Below, piece after piece: positions 48,423 to 59,567 of a DNA stretch of 64,000 bases. The position numbers and the translations under genes were made by a program. The first letter of the stretch is position 1, and every line of letters starts with the position of its first letter. The notes under the pieces are model-generated. The model saw only the letters and a program-made list of their open reading frames with translations, was not told the origin of the DNA and did no database searches. Origin of the DNA: Tragulus kanchil (Eukaryota; Chordata; Mammalia; Artiodactyla; Tragulidae). The DNA lies in the NCBI GenBank assembly GCA_022376925.1, contig JAIOJX010000002.1, positions 41,997,501-42,061,500 of the forward strand, in the 5' to 3' direction.

Positions 48423-49348
48423 AGAGCCATAAGCGTTTAAATCAGTAAACAACATTATTATATATTAACAGTGTTGAAATAAAGGCAAAATCTAAGAACC
48501 ATTTGTGCCCCAAAATGAAAGTGATAAAATGGGTAAGGACACCGCCTTGCAGTGCAAGGGGCATCGGTTCGATCCCTGGCCTGGGAAGATCCCACGTGCC
48601 ATGGAGTGGCTGGACCAATGTGTCCAATTACTGAGCCCGAGCTCTGGAGCACATGCGCCCAGAGCCAGTGCTCTGCAACGAGAGAGGCCACCACGATGGG
48701 AGGCCCACACGGGCCAAAGAACAAAGATGGATGAAAAATAGACAAATGAAAAGACCAATAGAAGCGGCCCACCTGCCCCCACCTCCACCCCAACCCCCCA
48801 AAAATAAATAAATAAACAAATGTTAAAGAAAAAAAAGTCAGTCAACATTTGCAAAGAATCCTTGGAAACCAAAATTTAAAATACAGTGTTTTCAGTTGCC
48901 AAAAAAGGAGTATTTAGGTATAAATTTAATGAAACATGTCATGAGTTGTATGCTGCAAGCTACATCCACTCATCCTCTGTCGCCCCCTTCTCCTTGCCTC
49001 AGTCTTTCCCAGCACCAGGGTCTTTTCCAGTGAGCCGGCTCTTGGCATCAGGTGGCCAAAGTATTGGAGCTTCAGCTTCAGCATCAGTCCTTCCAGTGAA
49101 TATTCAGAGTGGATTTTCTTTAGGATTGACTGATTTGATCTCCTTGCAGTCCAAGAGACTCTCAGGAGTCTTCTCCAGGATCCCAGTTTAAAAGCATCAG
49201 GATAAAAATATATAACATTAATTGTTAGAGCCATAAGCTTTTTGTTGTTGTTTTGGCCACTTCTATTGGTCTTTCATTTATTTATTTTCATCCATCTTTG
49301 TTCTTTGGCCTGTGTGGGCTTCCCATCGCGGTGGCCTCTCTCATTGCA

Positions 49349-51462
49349 GAGCACCAGCCCTGGGCTCATGCACTCCAGAGCACTGGCTCGGTAGTTGGAT
49401 GCACAGGTCCAGCCACTCCACGGCACGTGGGATCTTCCCAGGCCAGGGCTCGAACTGGCACCCCTTGTACTGCAAGGTGGTATCTTTACCCACTGGACCA
49501 CCAGGGAAGCCCAGAGCCATAAGCGTTTAAATCAGTAAACAACATTATTATATATTAACAGTGTTGAAATAAAGGCAAAATCTAAGAACCATTTGTGATA
49601 TATATTCTTTTTTTCCAACTAAAATGAGATTTTTAAAATTGTGATAAAATGTATGTAACATAAAAGTTCCCATCCTAACACTTTTTAAGTAGCATTAAGT
49701 GCGTTCTCATTGTTGTGCAGCTGTCACACCAGCATCTCCAGAACTTTCTCATCTTACCAGAGTGAAGGTCTGTCCCCCGAACTGCTGGCTCCCCAGCCCC
49801 TGGCAAGCACCCTCTGCTTTCTGTCTGTGAGTTGGTCTGGTTGGGGACCTCATGCACTATTTGTCTTTTTCTGTCTGGCTATATTCTGTATTTTAGATAA
49901 GTTATTGGTGATTTTTTCTTCTTTTATGAGTAGCACATATCTGTTCTGGAAAAATACAGGAGACATATAAACCAAAGGAAGAAAATAAATGTCACCTTTT
50001 TAAGTTCTACTCAGATAACCACTAAAAGCATATTTTTAATTTTTCAGAGACATTATAATTTATTGTCCACTTTTCAGTTAGCGAGGTGTCATGACTGTCT
50101 TTCATGCCCTGAAGTATTTTCTGTATAAGCATTTCAGGGCATCATGTTTTGTTGTGTAGATGCATCATATTTTTTTTTTTTAATTTTTGGCTATTCTGGG
50201 TTTTCACTGCTGCCACAGGCCCTTCTCTAGTTGCAGGGAGTGGAGGCTACTCTCTAGTTGAGGTGAGCAGGCTTCTTATTGCAGCAACTTTTCTTGTTGT
50301 GGAACTCAGGCTCCAGAGATCACGGGCAGCTCCAAGGTTCTAGAGCAAAGGCTCAATAGTTGTGACTCATAGGCTTAGTTGTTTATGGCTCCCCAGAGAT
50401 CACGGGCAGCTCCAAGGTTCTAGAGCACCAGCCCTGGGCTCATGCACTCCAGAGCACTGGCTCGGTAGTTGGATGCACAGGTCCAGCCACTCCACGGCAC
50501 GTGGGATCTTCCCAGGCCAGGGCTCGAACTGGCACCCCTTGTACTGCAAGGTGGTATCTTTACCCACTGGACCACCAGGGAAGCCCAGAGCCATAAGCGT
50601 TTAAATCAGTAAACAACATTATTATATATTAACAGTGTTGAAATAAAGGCAAAATCTAAGAACCATTTGTGATATATATTCTTTTTTTCCAACTAAAATG
50701 AGATTTTTAAAATTGTGATAAAATGTATGTAACATAAAAGTTCCCATCCTAACACTTTTTAAGTAGCATTAAGTGCGTTCTCATTGTTGTGCAGCTGTCA
50801 CACCAGCATCTCCAGAACTTTCTCATCTTACCAGAGTGAAGGTCTGTCCCCCGAACTGCTGGCTCCCCAGCCCCTGGCAAGCACCCTCTGCTTTCTGTCT
50901 GTGAGTTGGTCTGGTTGGGGACCTCATGCACTATTTGTCTTTTTCTGTCTGGCTATATTCTGTATTTTAGATAAGTTATTGGTGATTTTTTCTTCTTTTA
51001 TGAGTAGCACATATCTGTTCTGGAAAAATACAGGAGACATATAAACCAAAGGAAGAAAATAAATGTCACCTTTTTAAGTTCTACTCAGATAACCACTAAA
51101 AGCATATTTTTAATTTTTCAGAGACATTATAATTTATTGTCCACTTTTCAGTTAGCGAGGTGTCATGACTGTCTTTCATGCCCTGAAGTATTTTCTGTAT
51201 AAGCATTTCAGGGCATCATGTTTTGTTGTGTAGATGCATCATATTTTTTTTTTTTAATTTTTGGCTATTCTGGGTTTTCACTGCTGCCACAGGCCCTTCT
51301 CTAGTTGCAGGGAGTGGAGGCTACTCTCTAGTTGAGGTGAGCAGGCTTCTTATTGCAGCAACTTTTCTTGTTGTGGAACTCAGGCTCCAGAGATCACGGG
51401 CAGCTCCAAGGTTCTAGAGCAAAGGCTCAATAGTTGTGACTCATAGGCTTAGTTGTTTATGG
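49349..51462. repeat. tandem duplication 19 (spacing about 1,074 bp)
   Basis: Copy A is 49349-50387 and copy B 50423-51462. The join region 50388-50422 repeats a piece of the SINE just upstream (agagatcacgggcagctcc, also at 50316). Part of a SINE therefore exists three times (48259, 49349 and 50423). Confidence 0.93.
49600..49985 (-). mobile_element. old L1 (L1ME-like) 3' remnant
   Basis: The + strand reads gtgataaaatgtatgtaaca, ttctcattgttgtgcagctg, agcatctccagaactttctc, cccagcccctggcaagcacc and ctgctttctgtctgtgagtt, the reversed old L1 3' region. The duplicate is at about 50674-51059. Confidence 0.7.
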
Positions 51463-51544
51463 AACCTTCCCGGACCAGGGATTGAACCTGTGCCCCCTAC
51501 ATTGGCAGGCGAACTCTTTACCACTGAGCTACTCAGGAAGCCCC
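51244..51544 (-). mobile_element. CHR SINE, full length
   Basis: The reversed CHR order is complete: poly(T), ggctattctgggttttcac, ctctagttgcagggagtgg, ttgttgtggaactcaggct, ccttcccggaccagggattg and cgaactctttaccactgagc. The version at 50170-50387 is cut by an assembly join. Confidence 0.85.
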
Positions 51545-51554
51545 ATTTATAGAT

Positions 51555-52160
51555 TCTCTTTATTGAAGTATAGTTTATTTACAGGATTTCAGATATATGG
51601 CAAAGTGATTTAGTTATACATACACATACAAATAATCTTTTTCAGATTCTTTTATATTATTGATTATTACATTATATTGAATATAGTTCCCTGTCCTCTA
51701 CAGTAGGCTCTTATTGTTTCTCTGTTTTATGTATAGTGGTGGGTACGTGTTAGTCCCAAAGTCCTGAGATACATCCCAGCCCCACCCCCTTTCACATCTG
51801 GTAACTGTAAGTTTGTTCCCTACATCTGTGAGTCTACTTCTGTTTTGTAAATAAGTTCATTTGTATCATATTTTTTGCATTCCATATATAAGTGATATTA
51901 TAAGATGTTTGTCTTTCTGTTCTGAGTGACTTCACTTAGTATGACAATTTCTAGGGCCATCTGTGTTGCTGCAAATGGCATTATTTCGTTCTTTCTGTGG
52001 CCTTGTAATATTGCACTGTGTACATGCACCAGCCTCTCCTTTATCTACTCTCTGTCAGTGGACAGTTAGGTTGCCTCCAAGGCTTGGCTGTTGTGAACAG
52101 TGTTGCTGTGAGACTTGGGGTGCACGTATTTTTTTGAATTAGTCTTCTCCAGATATATCA
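51555..52160 (-). mobile_element. artiodactyl L1 3' end
   Basis: The + strand has ctttattgaagtatagttta, caaagtgatttagttataca, gaatatagttccctgtcct, catttgtatcatattttttg, cttcacttagtatgacaatt and gtggacagttaggttgcctc, the reversed L1 3' UTR and ORF2 end. It stops about 160 bp before the SPIDR exon. Copy B repeats its last 300 bp at 52960-53258. Confidence 0.8.
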
Positions 52161-52325
52161 AATGCATGGTGATTTAATGAACAGTCTCCTTCCTGTTCTT
52201 ACACAGCAGGTTCCCAGGTCTGTCTGTCTCTGTGCCCCTGACATCACCGCTCATCCTCAGTGGTGGCTCCTTGGCGCTCGGCCTGATGTGACCGACTCAC
52301 TGACCCAGTATCTCTTCTTTCCCAG

Positions 52326-52410
52326 GATGGCTGAGCTTTTCAGTTTGATTGACACCATGTGGCCTCCACGGGCAGTTCTGAAAGCAGCGGATCCCGGCCC
52401 CGCCTGTGAG
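52326..52410 (+). CDS. SPIDR: SPIDR internal exon, first copy
   Basis: This 85-bp exon lies between a pyrimidine-rich acceptor (ctcttctttcccag) and the donor gtaagc. Its first base completes an arginine codon begun in the exon at 23258. It then encodes MAELFSLIDTMWPP and ends GPACE, which corresponds to human TAGIFSLIDTLWPP ... QPCE. It ends in phase 0, as the next exon requires. The exon occurs again at 53421-53505, 1,095 bp downstream, with one amino-acid difference (GAT Asp here, GGT Gly there). The surrounding 1.1 kb is repeated as well, so one of the two copies is probably an assembly duplicate. The donor is followed 57 bp later by a second copy of itself, described as a separate feature. 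Confidence 0.9.
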
Positions 52411-52524
52411 GTAAGCCTGGCATCACAGCACCCACCACGTGGTGCACCCTCCGAGAAGCCCTGTGAGGTAAGCCTGGCATTGTGGCACCTCCCCCATAAG
52501 GCACCCCCCAGGAAGCCCAGGTCC
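52405..52524 (+). promoter_or_regulatory. SPIDR: duplicated SPIDR 5' splice site (57-bp tandem repeat)
   Basis: The donor context cctgtgag|gtaagcctggcat occurs at the exon end (after 52410) and again 57 bp downstream (after 52467). Each copy is followed by a related stretch that ends in aagccc. Fifty-seven is a multiple of three. Translation continues without a stop across the interval, giving VSLASQHPPRGAPSEKPCE. Use of the distal donor would therefore insert 19 residues in frame, and the insert itself ends in PCE like the normal exon. The same arrangement is present in the second assembly copy (53500-53619). Confidence 0.75.
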
Positions 52525-53420
52525 AGTGAGTGGGAGCCAGGATAGAGGCCAGACCACGACTCTCTCGCAGGCCGGAGCCCAGCTGCCTTCCCCGCCATGC
52601 TGTGGGTGTGCTTCTTGAGGTTACTTCATGGTGACATCTCTTCACCCCCATCCTCAGGGGCAGCTGCATGCTGAGGGTCGCAGCCTTGCCCCAGTCAAGA
52701 AGCAGGGTAGTTTCTCCGGCACCTTCTAGTCAGTAGAACCGCCACTAAGCCACCAGTCAGAGCAGAAACAGTGCACGGAATCTGCGGGCAGCAGTCCAGT
52801 CACCGGCGCAGCTCGGGGTCGCCTCCTCTTCCTCGTCACGTTGTGTATGGTAGCTAGTTGCTCACAAGTAGAAAACTGACCGAGGAAACCTTCCGCTTCC
52901 TTCCCGCTCTGACCCACGTCCAGCAGGCCAGTGGTGGCGGCGGCAGGCTGAGATTCTTGATCATATTTTGCATTCCTTTATATAAAAGTGATATTATAAG
53001 ATGTTTGTCTTTCTGTTCTGAGTGACTTCACTTAGTATGACAATTTCTAGGGCCATCTGTGTTGCTGCAAATGGCATTATTTCGTCTTTCTGTGGCCTTG
53101 TAATATTGCACTGTGTACATGCACCAGCCTCTCCTTTATCTACTCTCTGTCAGTGGACAGTTAGGTTGCCTCCAAGGCTTGGCTGTTGTGAACAGTGTTG
53201 CTGTGAGACTTGGGGTGCACGTATTTTTTTGAATTAGTCTTCTCCAGATATATCAAATGCATGGTGATTTAATGAACAGTCTCCTTCCTGTTCTTACACA
53301 GCAGGTTCCCAGGTCTGTCTGTCTCTGTGCCCCTGACATCACCGCTCATCCTCAGTGGTGGCTCCTTGGCGCTCGGCCTGATGTGACCGACTCACTGACC
53401 CAGTATCTCTTCTTTCCCAG

Positions 53421-53505
53421 GATGGCTGAGCTTTTCAGTTTGATTGACACCATGTGGCCTCCACGGGCAGTTCTGAAAGCAGCGGGTCCCGGCCCCGCCT
53501 GTGAG
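53421..53505 (+). CDS. SPIDR: SPIDR exon, second copy (probable assembly duplicate)
   Basis: This is a near-identical repeat of the 85-bp exon at 52326, with the same acceptor (ctttcccag) and donor (gtaagc). The one coding difference is an Asp to Gly change in the ADPGPACE / AGPGPACE stretch. Two spliced copies would join as phase 0 into phase 2 and shift the frame, so both cannot be used in the same mRNA to make SPIDR. This argues that the duplication is not real in the functional gene, or that one copy is always skipped. The substitution could be allelic, with two haplotypes laid end to end, or a base error. Confidence 0.6.
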
Positions 53506-54431
53506 GTAAGCCTGGCATCACAGCACCCACCACGTGGTGCACCCTCCGAGAAGCCCTGTGAGGTAAGCCTGGCATTGTGGCACCTCCCCCATAAGGCACC
53601 CCTCAGGAAGCCCAGGTCCAGTGAGTGGGAGCCAGGATAGAGGTCAGACCACGACCTCTCTCGCAGGCCGGAGCCCAGCTGCCTTCCCCGCCATGCTGTG
53701 GGTGTGCTTCTTGAGGTTACTTCATGGTGACATCTCTTCACCCCCATCCTCAGGGGCAGCTGCATGCTGAGGGTCGCAGCCTTGCCCCAGTCAAGAAGCA
53801 GGGTAGTTTCTCCGGCACCTTCTAGTCAGTAGAACCGCCACTAAGCCACCAGTCAGAGCAGAAACAGTGCACGGAATCTGCGGGCAGCAGTCCAGTCACC
53901 GGCGCAGCTCGGGGTCGCCCTCCTCTTCCTCGTCACGTTGTGTATGGTAGCTAGTTGCTCACAAGTAGAAAAACTGACCGAGGAAACCTTCCGCGTTTCC
54001 TTCCCGCTCTGACCCACGTCCAGCAGGCCAGTGGTGGCGGCGGCAGGCTGAGAGCTGGCCTCTTGCTTGTGGGGTCTGACTTCTGGCACAGGCGGAGGCA
54101 GTGGCTCTGTCCGGAGCTGAACCAGCAGCCCAGTCAGAGGTGCCATTTCGAGATGCTCTACAGGGAAGAATTGTGTAAATGGCGCCTTCAGTGCACTCTG
54201 GAGAGTCGATTTCTAGAATGAAATCTTGACTTGCTGATAAACTTAGGAGCACAGAAGTTCTCACGCTTAGTCCAGAGAGAAACACTCACCCCATCTGCAC
54301 AGAGCCCTGTGGAGGGATGGTCTGCCCCCGTGAGCACAGACGGCTCTGTTGACAAGTCGGTTCCTGTTGCTAGTGCATTTGGGTCTTTCAGCAGTGCATC
54401 CACGATCTTCTTTTACCTTTGTTTTAAACAG

Positions 54432-54575
54432 GAGGAAGCTCGTCTACCTCCGCCTAGCTTCTGTTACATCCTCAGTGCTCATCCAGACCTGGGCCGGGCC
54501 GACGTGATTGAAGAGGACCCTGTTGCTGAGCTCTACCAGCCGCCGACTCCCCGCTTCCTAAGAGAAGTCCTCCAG
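54432..54575 (+). CDS. SPIDR: SPIDR internal exon (48 codons)
   Basis: The 144-bp exon is bounded by ttttaaacag and the donor gtggtg, with phase 0 at both ends. It encodes RLPPPSFCYILSAHPDLG, then DVIEEDPVAELYQPPTPR and LREVLQ. The human counterparts are HLPPPALCYILTAHPNLG, DIIDEDPIYKLYQPPVTR and LRDILQ. The order, the spacing and the conserved DPxxxLYQPP core leave little doubt about the identity. Compared with human there is a one-codon gap just after the exon start. The donor (CAG|gtggtg) is weaker than those of the neighbouring exons. This exon is outside the duplicated blocks and is present once. Confidence 0.92.
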
Positions 54576-54661
54576 GTGGTGCCTTTGTGTGTGCCCAGGT
54601 CTCCCTTGCTGGGTGGTGTCTCTGCTTGGAAGACTGACTCACCGTTTTCAATGCCTTCCAG

Positions 54662-54721
54662 ACGGACAGCCCCCATACCCGTTGCAGCTTCTACGCCAGA
54701 GTGGTTTACTGGCGCCCACAG
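54662..54721 (+). CDS. SPIDR: SPIDR internal exon (20 codons)
   Basis: This small exon of 60 bp follows the acceptor aatgccttccag and precedes the donor gtgatc. It is in phase 0 at both ends, so skipping it would keep the frame. It encodes TRCSFYARVVYWRPQ after a short variable start, matching human TRCSFYATVIYQKPQ. The intron before it is only 86 bp (54576-54661). It is present once. Confidence 0.9.
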
Positions 54722-56951
54722 GTGATCCATCTCTCTTTCTCTTCACGCGTTGGTGAGGTACAGCTCACTAACGGACAGTCTCCCTCAAAAATGTGGGTGG
54801 CGGACCCAAACAGGAAGCACTCTTACACTCCAGTTGTGTGCGGGCCGAGCTGACACGGTCAGGTGTACGTGCATTCCTTGTGCTGGTGGGGCTGCTGCCC
54901 CTCACGACGTCCTGCGTGTGCGGCTGCCAGGCGTAGCGTGAGAGTGTCCTCCGAGTGCAGGTGGCAGCCTTGTGGCCATCGCTCACCGGCTGCTGCCCCC
55001 AGCCCTGCAGCTGGGCCAGAGGGAGAAGGGGAAGGAGTGTTCACATGAATGCCCACCGTCAGGTGATCTTTAGAAATCTTACCCTTTTGAGATACCTGCC
55101 ATTGTGAGAAGTGAACTCCTGTGTCCAGTACAGGATCGGGTCCTGGTACCTCGGTGTCCTGTCCCTTCTTTCTCCTTCGAATGGAACATTTCTTCATCTT
55201 TGCTTTTTTTTTATGACCTTGTCATTTTTGAATAAGAGGTCTTTTGCTTGATAGAATACCCCTCCGTTTAGGTTTGCCTGATCACAAACAGATTCTGGTT
55301 ATGCATTTCTGAAAGGAACACCACTTAAAAATGCTGTGTTCCTATCAGGGGGCATACGGTTGAGTTGTCCTAGTGTTGGGATATGACACAGTTGATTAAG
55401 ATGCTATTTTCCAGGCTTTACCACTCTAAACTTACCTAATAAATACTCCATACTTATTGCTTAATAACTGTGTAACAGATTTTTGTGGGAAAATGCCTTA
55501 AGACCATATCAGTATCCTGTTTCTTATCAAACTTCTACCCATTCATTTTAGCATCTCTATGAATCTTGATTGGGTTACTACTCTGATAGTGGCCAAATGG
55601 TAATTTTGCAATTCCAGCATTTTTTTTGCTATGTTTATCAGTTGGAGCTGGCCATACTCGGGAACTTTTATTTCCGTGATTTATGTATGCATTTGTTTTT
55701 GTTTTTTTTTTATCTCAGTTGGGTTATTATCTGTAGCTATCATGTGTTTCCTTGCTCGCATCTCCCAATTCAAGCCAGCTCCTACGTCCCGATCACTCCT
55801 CACGTGCTGCCTTACTTTCTGATAGAATCAAGTGCTTCAGACTTCTCTGTGCTTCCTCTGCTCTGGAGTCAGCTGCCCGCCGAGGAGCCCGGGTTGGTTT
55901 CAGTGAAGAATGGCATTCAAAGCCAAGACCTGGGTCCTCGGTGGGCTCACTGCTGCTGGGATGTCTTTGCTTCTAGGCCATCTCAGCAACAGAACGAGGA
56001 AGTGTGTGTGTACTTGTGCGCACACCCAGACAGATCCACATTCTATTCTTTCTTTATATCCGTCTCTACCTAAAATGCGTGCTGTTTTACCAGTACTTCC
56101 AACTCTGGACCATCACCGCGGAATGCACTAGATTTCCTCATTTCCATATTAATAACTCCCATATCCAGCAGTGAGAAACCTGGCTCTCATTTTCCTTGGT
56201 GCAGTTTCTCTAATTTCCTATATGTAAACACTCTTCCAACCATGTGGGCTGCCTCTTCCACTCAGCTCACAGCACCTGACCTTGCCTGGCCACCTCCTCT
56301 GCTCAGGCATGCCCGCCAGACACATGGGAGCCTCAGCCTGACCACGCCATCCATGCCAGCCTCTGACGCTCAGACCAGCCGTCTTCTTACAGCCCAGCCC
56401 TGCTGGCCACAGGGTGTTGCCAGCTGGATTCTCGTCCTCATGGGCCTCTTCTGAGTCCTAATGGCAGAAGACTGTGATGTGGTTGTATCCTGATCAGCCC
56501 GGGAAGGCCCCACGTCTGTGCCCATCACTCTGATGTGTCGGGTTCCCTGTGTGATCAGTGGGGCGGGGTGTGAATACTTAGTTCATCCATGACCATCATG
56601 CTGGTGTATAAATAGGGTTCCCCGCATGCGTTGGTGGGGCCAGGCTGTGAACACTCCGTTCTGACACTGCCTTGCTCTCGGACCCTTGCATCTCACTGGA
56701 GAGAAGAGGGTGTGCACAACGTGGATGACAGTGTGAAGACTCAGCCCATTTGTGAGGACCTGGGGTCAGAGGAAGCCTGGGGCTTCTTCCTGGTGTGTCA
56801 GGGGACAAGTACAGTGGAGCCAGGGAGGGGCAGGCCTCCCACCAGCTAAGGAGCCCTTAGAAAGCAGCAGGGTTGGAGCTCACCAGGCTCATCCATGTCC
56901 AGGGCTGGTGACCACGTGTGCAAAGCCATTGCATGTTTGGAAATATTTATT
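54722..56951. other. SPIDR intron, single copy
   Basis: The intron after the exon ending at 54721 is about 2.6 kb and not duplicated. An open frame of 167 codons at 55570-56073 has no recognisable family and a T-rich, hydrophobic start. Confidence 0.5.
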
Positions 56952-56966
56952 AAGATGATAGCAGCA

Positions 56967-57196
56967 GGGCTTCCCTGGTGGTTGGGTGGGTAAGGACACC
57001 ACCTTTCAGTGCAAGGGGTGCTGGTTCGATCCCTGGCCTGGGAAGATCCCAGGTGCTGTGGAGCGGCTGGAACGGTGTGTCCAACTGTGGGTGCTCTGCA
57101 ACGAGAGAGGCCACTGCAATGGGAGACCCATGCAGGCCAAGGAAAAAATATGGATGGAAATAGATAAATGAAAGATCAATAGAAGTGGCCAAAAAA
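56967..57196 (+). mobile_element. tRNA-derived short SINE, locus 6
   Basis: Near-perfect target-site duplication aagatgatagcarca (56952-56966 and 57197-57211). The head has gcttccctggtggttgg, the B-box ggttcgatccc and the tail aagatcaatagaagtggcc followed by A8. The body is about 45 bp shorter than locus 4 because the attactgagcc-to-cagagccag part is missing. It sits in the intron just before the exon at 57320. Confidence 0.92.
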
Positions 57197-57319
57197 AAGA
57201 TGATAGCAACAATGTTAGTGTTAATAATAACCATCTAAGATTATTTGCTTTTAAAAAATAATTTTGTTTTTAAGAAGGGCTACCAAATTAATAGTCTTGA
57301 CTGTGTCTTTGAATTCCAG

Positions 57320-57524
57320 GGAGACAGTGTCCTTCTGGAGCCAAGGGAGATGTGGCTGGTGGTGACGGACGCATCTCTGCAGACACTGGATGTGGGCTCG
57401 GGCCTTCCCAGAACCGCACTTGTGCGTGTGGCCACCTCGTGCGTGCTGGGCCAAGAGGTCCGGGCTGCTCTCTGCGAGGCCACTTCCCAGAGCTTCCTCT
57501 TCCGGGACACTCTCCAAGACCAGG
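57320..57524 (+). CDS. SPIDR: SPIDR internal exon (68 codons plus 1 nt)
   Basis: The acceptor is tttgaattccag and the donor is gtatgc, after CAAGACCAGG. The exon starts in phase 0 and ends in phase 1. It encodes LLEPREMWLVVTDASLQT, then LPRTALVRVATSCVLGQEV, and closes FRDTLQDQ. The human segments are LLEQREIWLLVTDVTLQT, LPKTLLVYVAPLCVLGSEV and FKDALRDQ. The run of beta-strand-like hydrophobic segments fits the C-terminal conserved domain of SPIDR (a DUF450x family in Pfam, number from memory). It is present once. Confidence 0.93.
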
Positions 57525-58420
57525 GTATGCTTTCTCCTTGCAGACAACGCTGTCACCTGACCCAAAGGTGCCTCTTTTCACCTTCCCCTGCGGATCAGAG
57601 TCCTGTGCCAGCCGCCTGCACAGAACAGACCCTGGCCTGCGGGGCCGGCATGGCAGTCGGTGATGCCAGTAGTCACGGGTGGCGGCCAGGGGCGAAAGCG
57701 GGGGAGTCTGTCATAGTCACGCTTTACAGGTGCAGAAGCCACCTGAAGCCACACCTGCAAAAGCCGCCTGAAGCTGCTGCCTGGAGCACCAATTTTTTAA
57801 AACAAATTAAAAGCTCAAGCATTTACCTACGTGTACTCATCCCTCAGTGTCCCCACTCCGTGGCACTGAGGCCTCATGTAGACACTGGTGAAGTTTGCGT
57901 GTGACTGGCATGCGTCCTCTTACAGTGAAAATCATCTCCCATCTCAACACCTAATGCCATGTCCATGCTGTGTAGATACTGGCTGATGCAGGGCAAATCC
58001 AAGTTTTGCTTTTTGGAACTTTCTGGAATTTTTCCCAGGTGTTTTCCATGCACTGTTATTTGCATCTGAGCTGGCTTGAGTCTGCAGATGTGGAAACTGC
58101 AGGTACAGAGACCTAGCTGTGTGTTTATGTCAGTTGGCACTTTTTCTAGGAACCACAGTAGGACCCTGCCTGGACAGTATATTTTCAGTGTATAAGCTGT
58201 GTGACATGCAGTTGGCCTTTCTCCATCAGATTAGAACCCTTACAGCTCTGGCTCCCTTTCTGCACGGGCTGTGTCCCTGGACACATGGGGACCCCACACC
58301 AGTGCCCCTGAGCCCCGCCCACAGCTGTCAGACGGCTGGCAGAGGACCCGTCTCCGCTGGTGGGAGAGCTCTCTTGTCTACAGCCTGAACTGCAGCAATC
58401 CGAAGTGTCTCTGTCGGCAG
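57525..58420. other. SPIDR intron between the last two exons
   Basis: About 900 bp that includes the start of duplication 21. No repeat was recognised. Confidence 0.55.
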
Positions 58421-58567
58421 GTCAGGTCGTCTGTATCGACCGAACTGTCATCCTGCTTCTGCAGCCCCATCCGGGTGAGGCCATGGGTGCCTGGGAGCTG
58501 ACTGCACCCCTGCGTCTGGATGAGCTGGGCTCTGGCACTCGGGTCAACTCCATCTGCAGCGTCCAAG
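58421..58567 (+). CDS. SPIDR: SPIDR internal exon, first copy
   Basis: The 147-bp exon follows ctctgtcggcag and precedes gtgggt. It starts by completing a glycine codon (G+GT) and ends with the first base of another (G), as in human. It encodes QVVCIDRTVILLLQP, then WELTAPLRLDELGSGT, and ends RVNSICSVQ. Human has RIVCAERTVLLLQKP and TPVNSICSVQ at these places. The middle is more diverged than the ends. An almost identical copy lies 1,147 bp downstream, inside a repeated 1.15-kb block. The next SPIDR exon (human TVVGVDESTAFSW...) was not seen in the remaining 4-5 kb. Confidence 0.92.
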
Positions 58568-58627
58568 GTGGGTGTCGGTTCTGATGGAAGCAATCTGTGT
58601 TTTCTTAAAATCACACTTTATATTTGT

Positions 58628-58672
58628 TATTTATTCAGCGAGTGTTTGTTGAGCACCTGTATGTGAGGAGTA
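58628..58672 (+). mobile_element. ancient MIR/L2-like fragment
   Basis: The words ttatttattcagcgagtgtt and tgttgagcacctgtatgtg follow the common MIR/L2 pattern. The duplicate is at 59775-59819. The call rests on a short match. Confidence 0.45.
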
Positions 58673-59567
58673 AAATCAAAAAACCCCAGCTTCTCAGACA
58701 CAAACCAGGATGGCAGGACAAATTGAGGGCTCCTAAGGGAACCCTGAGCCAAGGTGGAGGGGAGGGGAAGCTGGTCAAATGAGGTGGGGGATCCGGAGGA
58801 GAACAGGACTTGCCCAGGCTGCTGATGGGGCAGGGCAGGCAAGCCCAGAGTCAGGGGAAGCATGTGGGAGTAGGGCCAGGGCGAAGCAGGATCTGAGGAT
58901 CAGGGGAATGAGTCAGGCACAAGGGGAGAGCCATCTGTGGAAGTGCTGTGCTAATTAGTTTTGAGAATGTACAGGGTAAGGACCTGTGTCCTCCACTTGA
59001 CCCCTGAACCCATGTGCTGTTTATGAACAGCGAAGGTGAAGTTTGCGTGTGACTGGCATCGTCCTCTTACAGTGAAAATCATCTCCCATCTCAACACCTA
59101 ATGCCATGTCCATGCTGTGTAGATACTGGCTGATGCAGGGCAAATCCAAGTTTTGCTTTTTGGAACTTTCTGGAATTTTTCCCAGGTGTTTTCCATGCAC
59201 TGTTATTTGCATCTGAGCTGGCTTGAGTCTGCAGATGTGGAAACTGCAGGTACAGAGACCTAGCTGTGTGTTTATGTCAGTTGGCACTTTTTCTAGGAAC
59301 CACAGTAGGACCCTGCCTGGACAGTATATTTTCAGTGTATAAGCTGTGTGACATGCAGTTGGCCTTTCTCCATCAGATTAGAACCCTTACAGCTCTGGCT
59401 CCCTTTCTGCACGGGCTGTGTCCCTGGACACATGGGGACCCCACACCAGTGCCCCTGAGCCCCGCCCACAGCTGTCAGACGGCTGGCAGAGGACCCGTCT
59501 CCGCTGGTGGGAGAGCTCTCTTGTCTACAGCCTGAACTGCAGCAATCCGAAGTGTCTCTGTCGGCAG

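Larger units (their letters stand above)
47441..49597. repeat. tandem duplication 18 (spacing exactly 1,090 bp)
   Basis: Copy A is 47441-48507 and copy B 48531-49597. The filler 48508-48530 ends in gtgataaaat and resembles the true flank at 49616-49650 with internal deletions. The block holds two SINEs in opposite orientation and a BovB fragment. Confidence 0.95.
23399..52325 (+). other. SPIDR: SPIDR intron, about 29 kb as assembled
   Basis: No coding exon was recognised between the exon ending at 23398 and the one starting at 52326. In human the two encoded segments are adjacent (VTRGR followed by TAGIFSLIDT), so no exon needs to be missing. The assembled length is inflated by about 11 tandem duplications of about 1.1 kb each. 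The true intron is probably about 17 kb. It holds a BovB, several L1 fragments and many SINEs, listed separately. Confidence 0.7.
51870..54054. repeat. tandem duplication 20, includes a SPIDR exon (spacing 1,093-1,095 bp)
   Basis: Copy A is 51870-52954 and copy B about 52960-54054. Differences cluster at the two ends: an altered ttcctttatataaa at 52974, gtcgcctcc/gtcgccctcc and ccgcttcc/ccgcgtttcc near 52900/53990. In the middle there are only single substitutions. Confidence 0.95.

Noticed and set aside
55570..56073. Open frame of 167 codons on the + strand
   Set aside because: It lies in a SPIDR intron, begins in T-rich sequence that gives artificial hydrophobic residues, and resembles no family I know.
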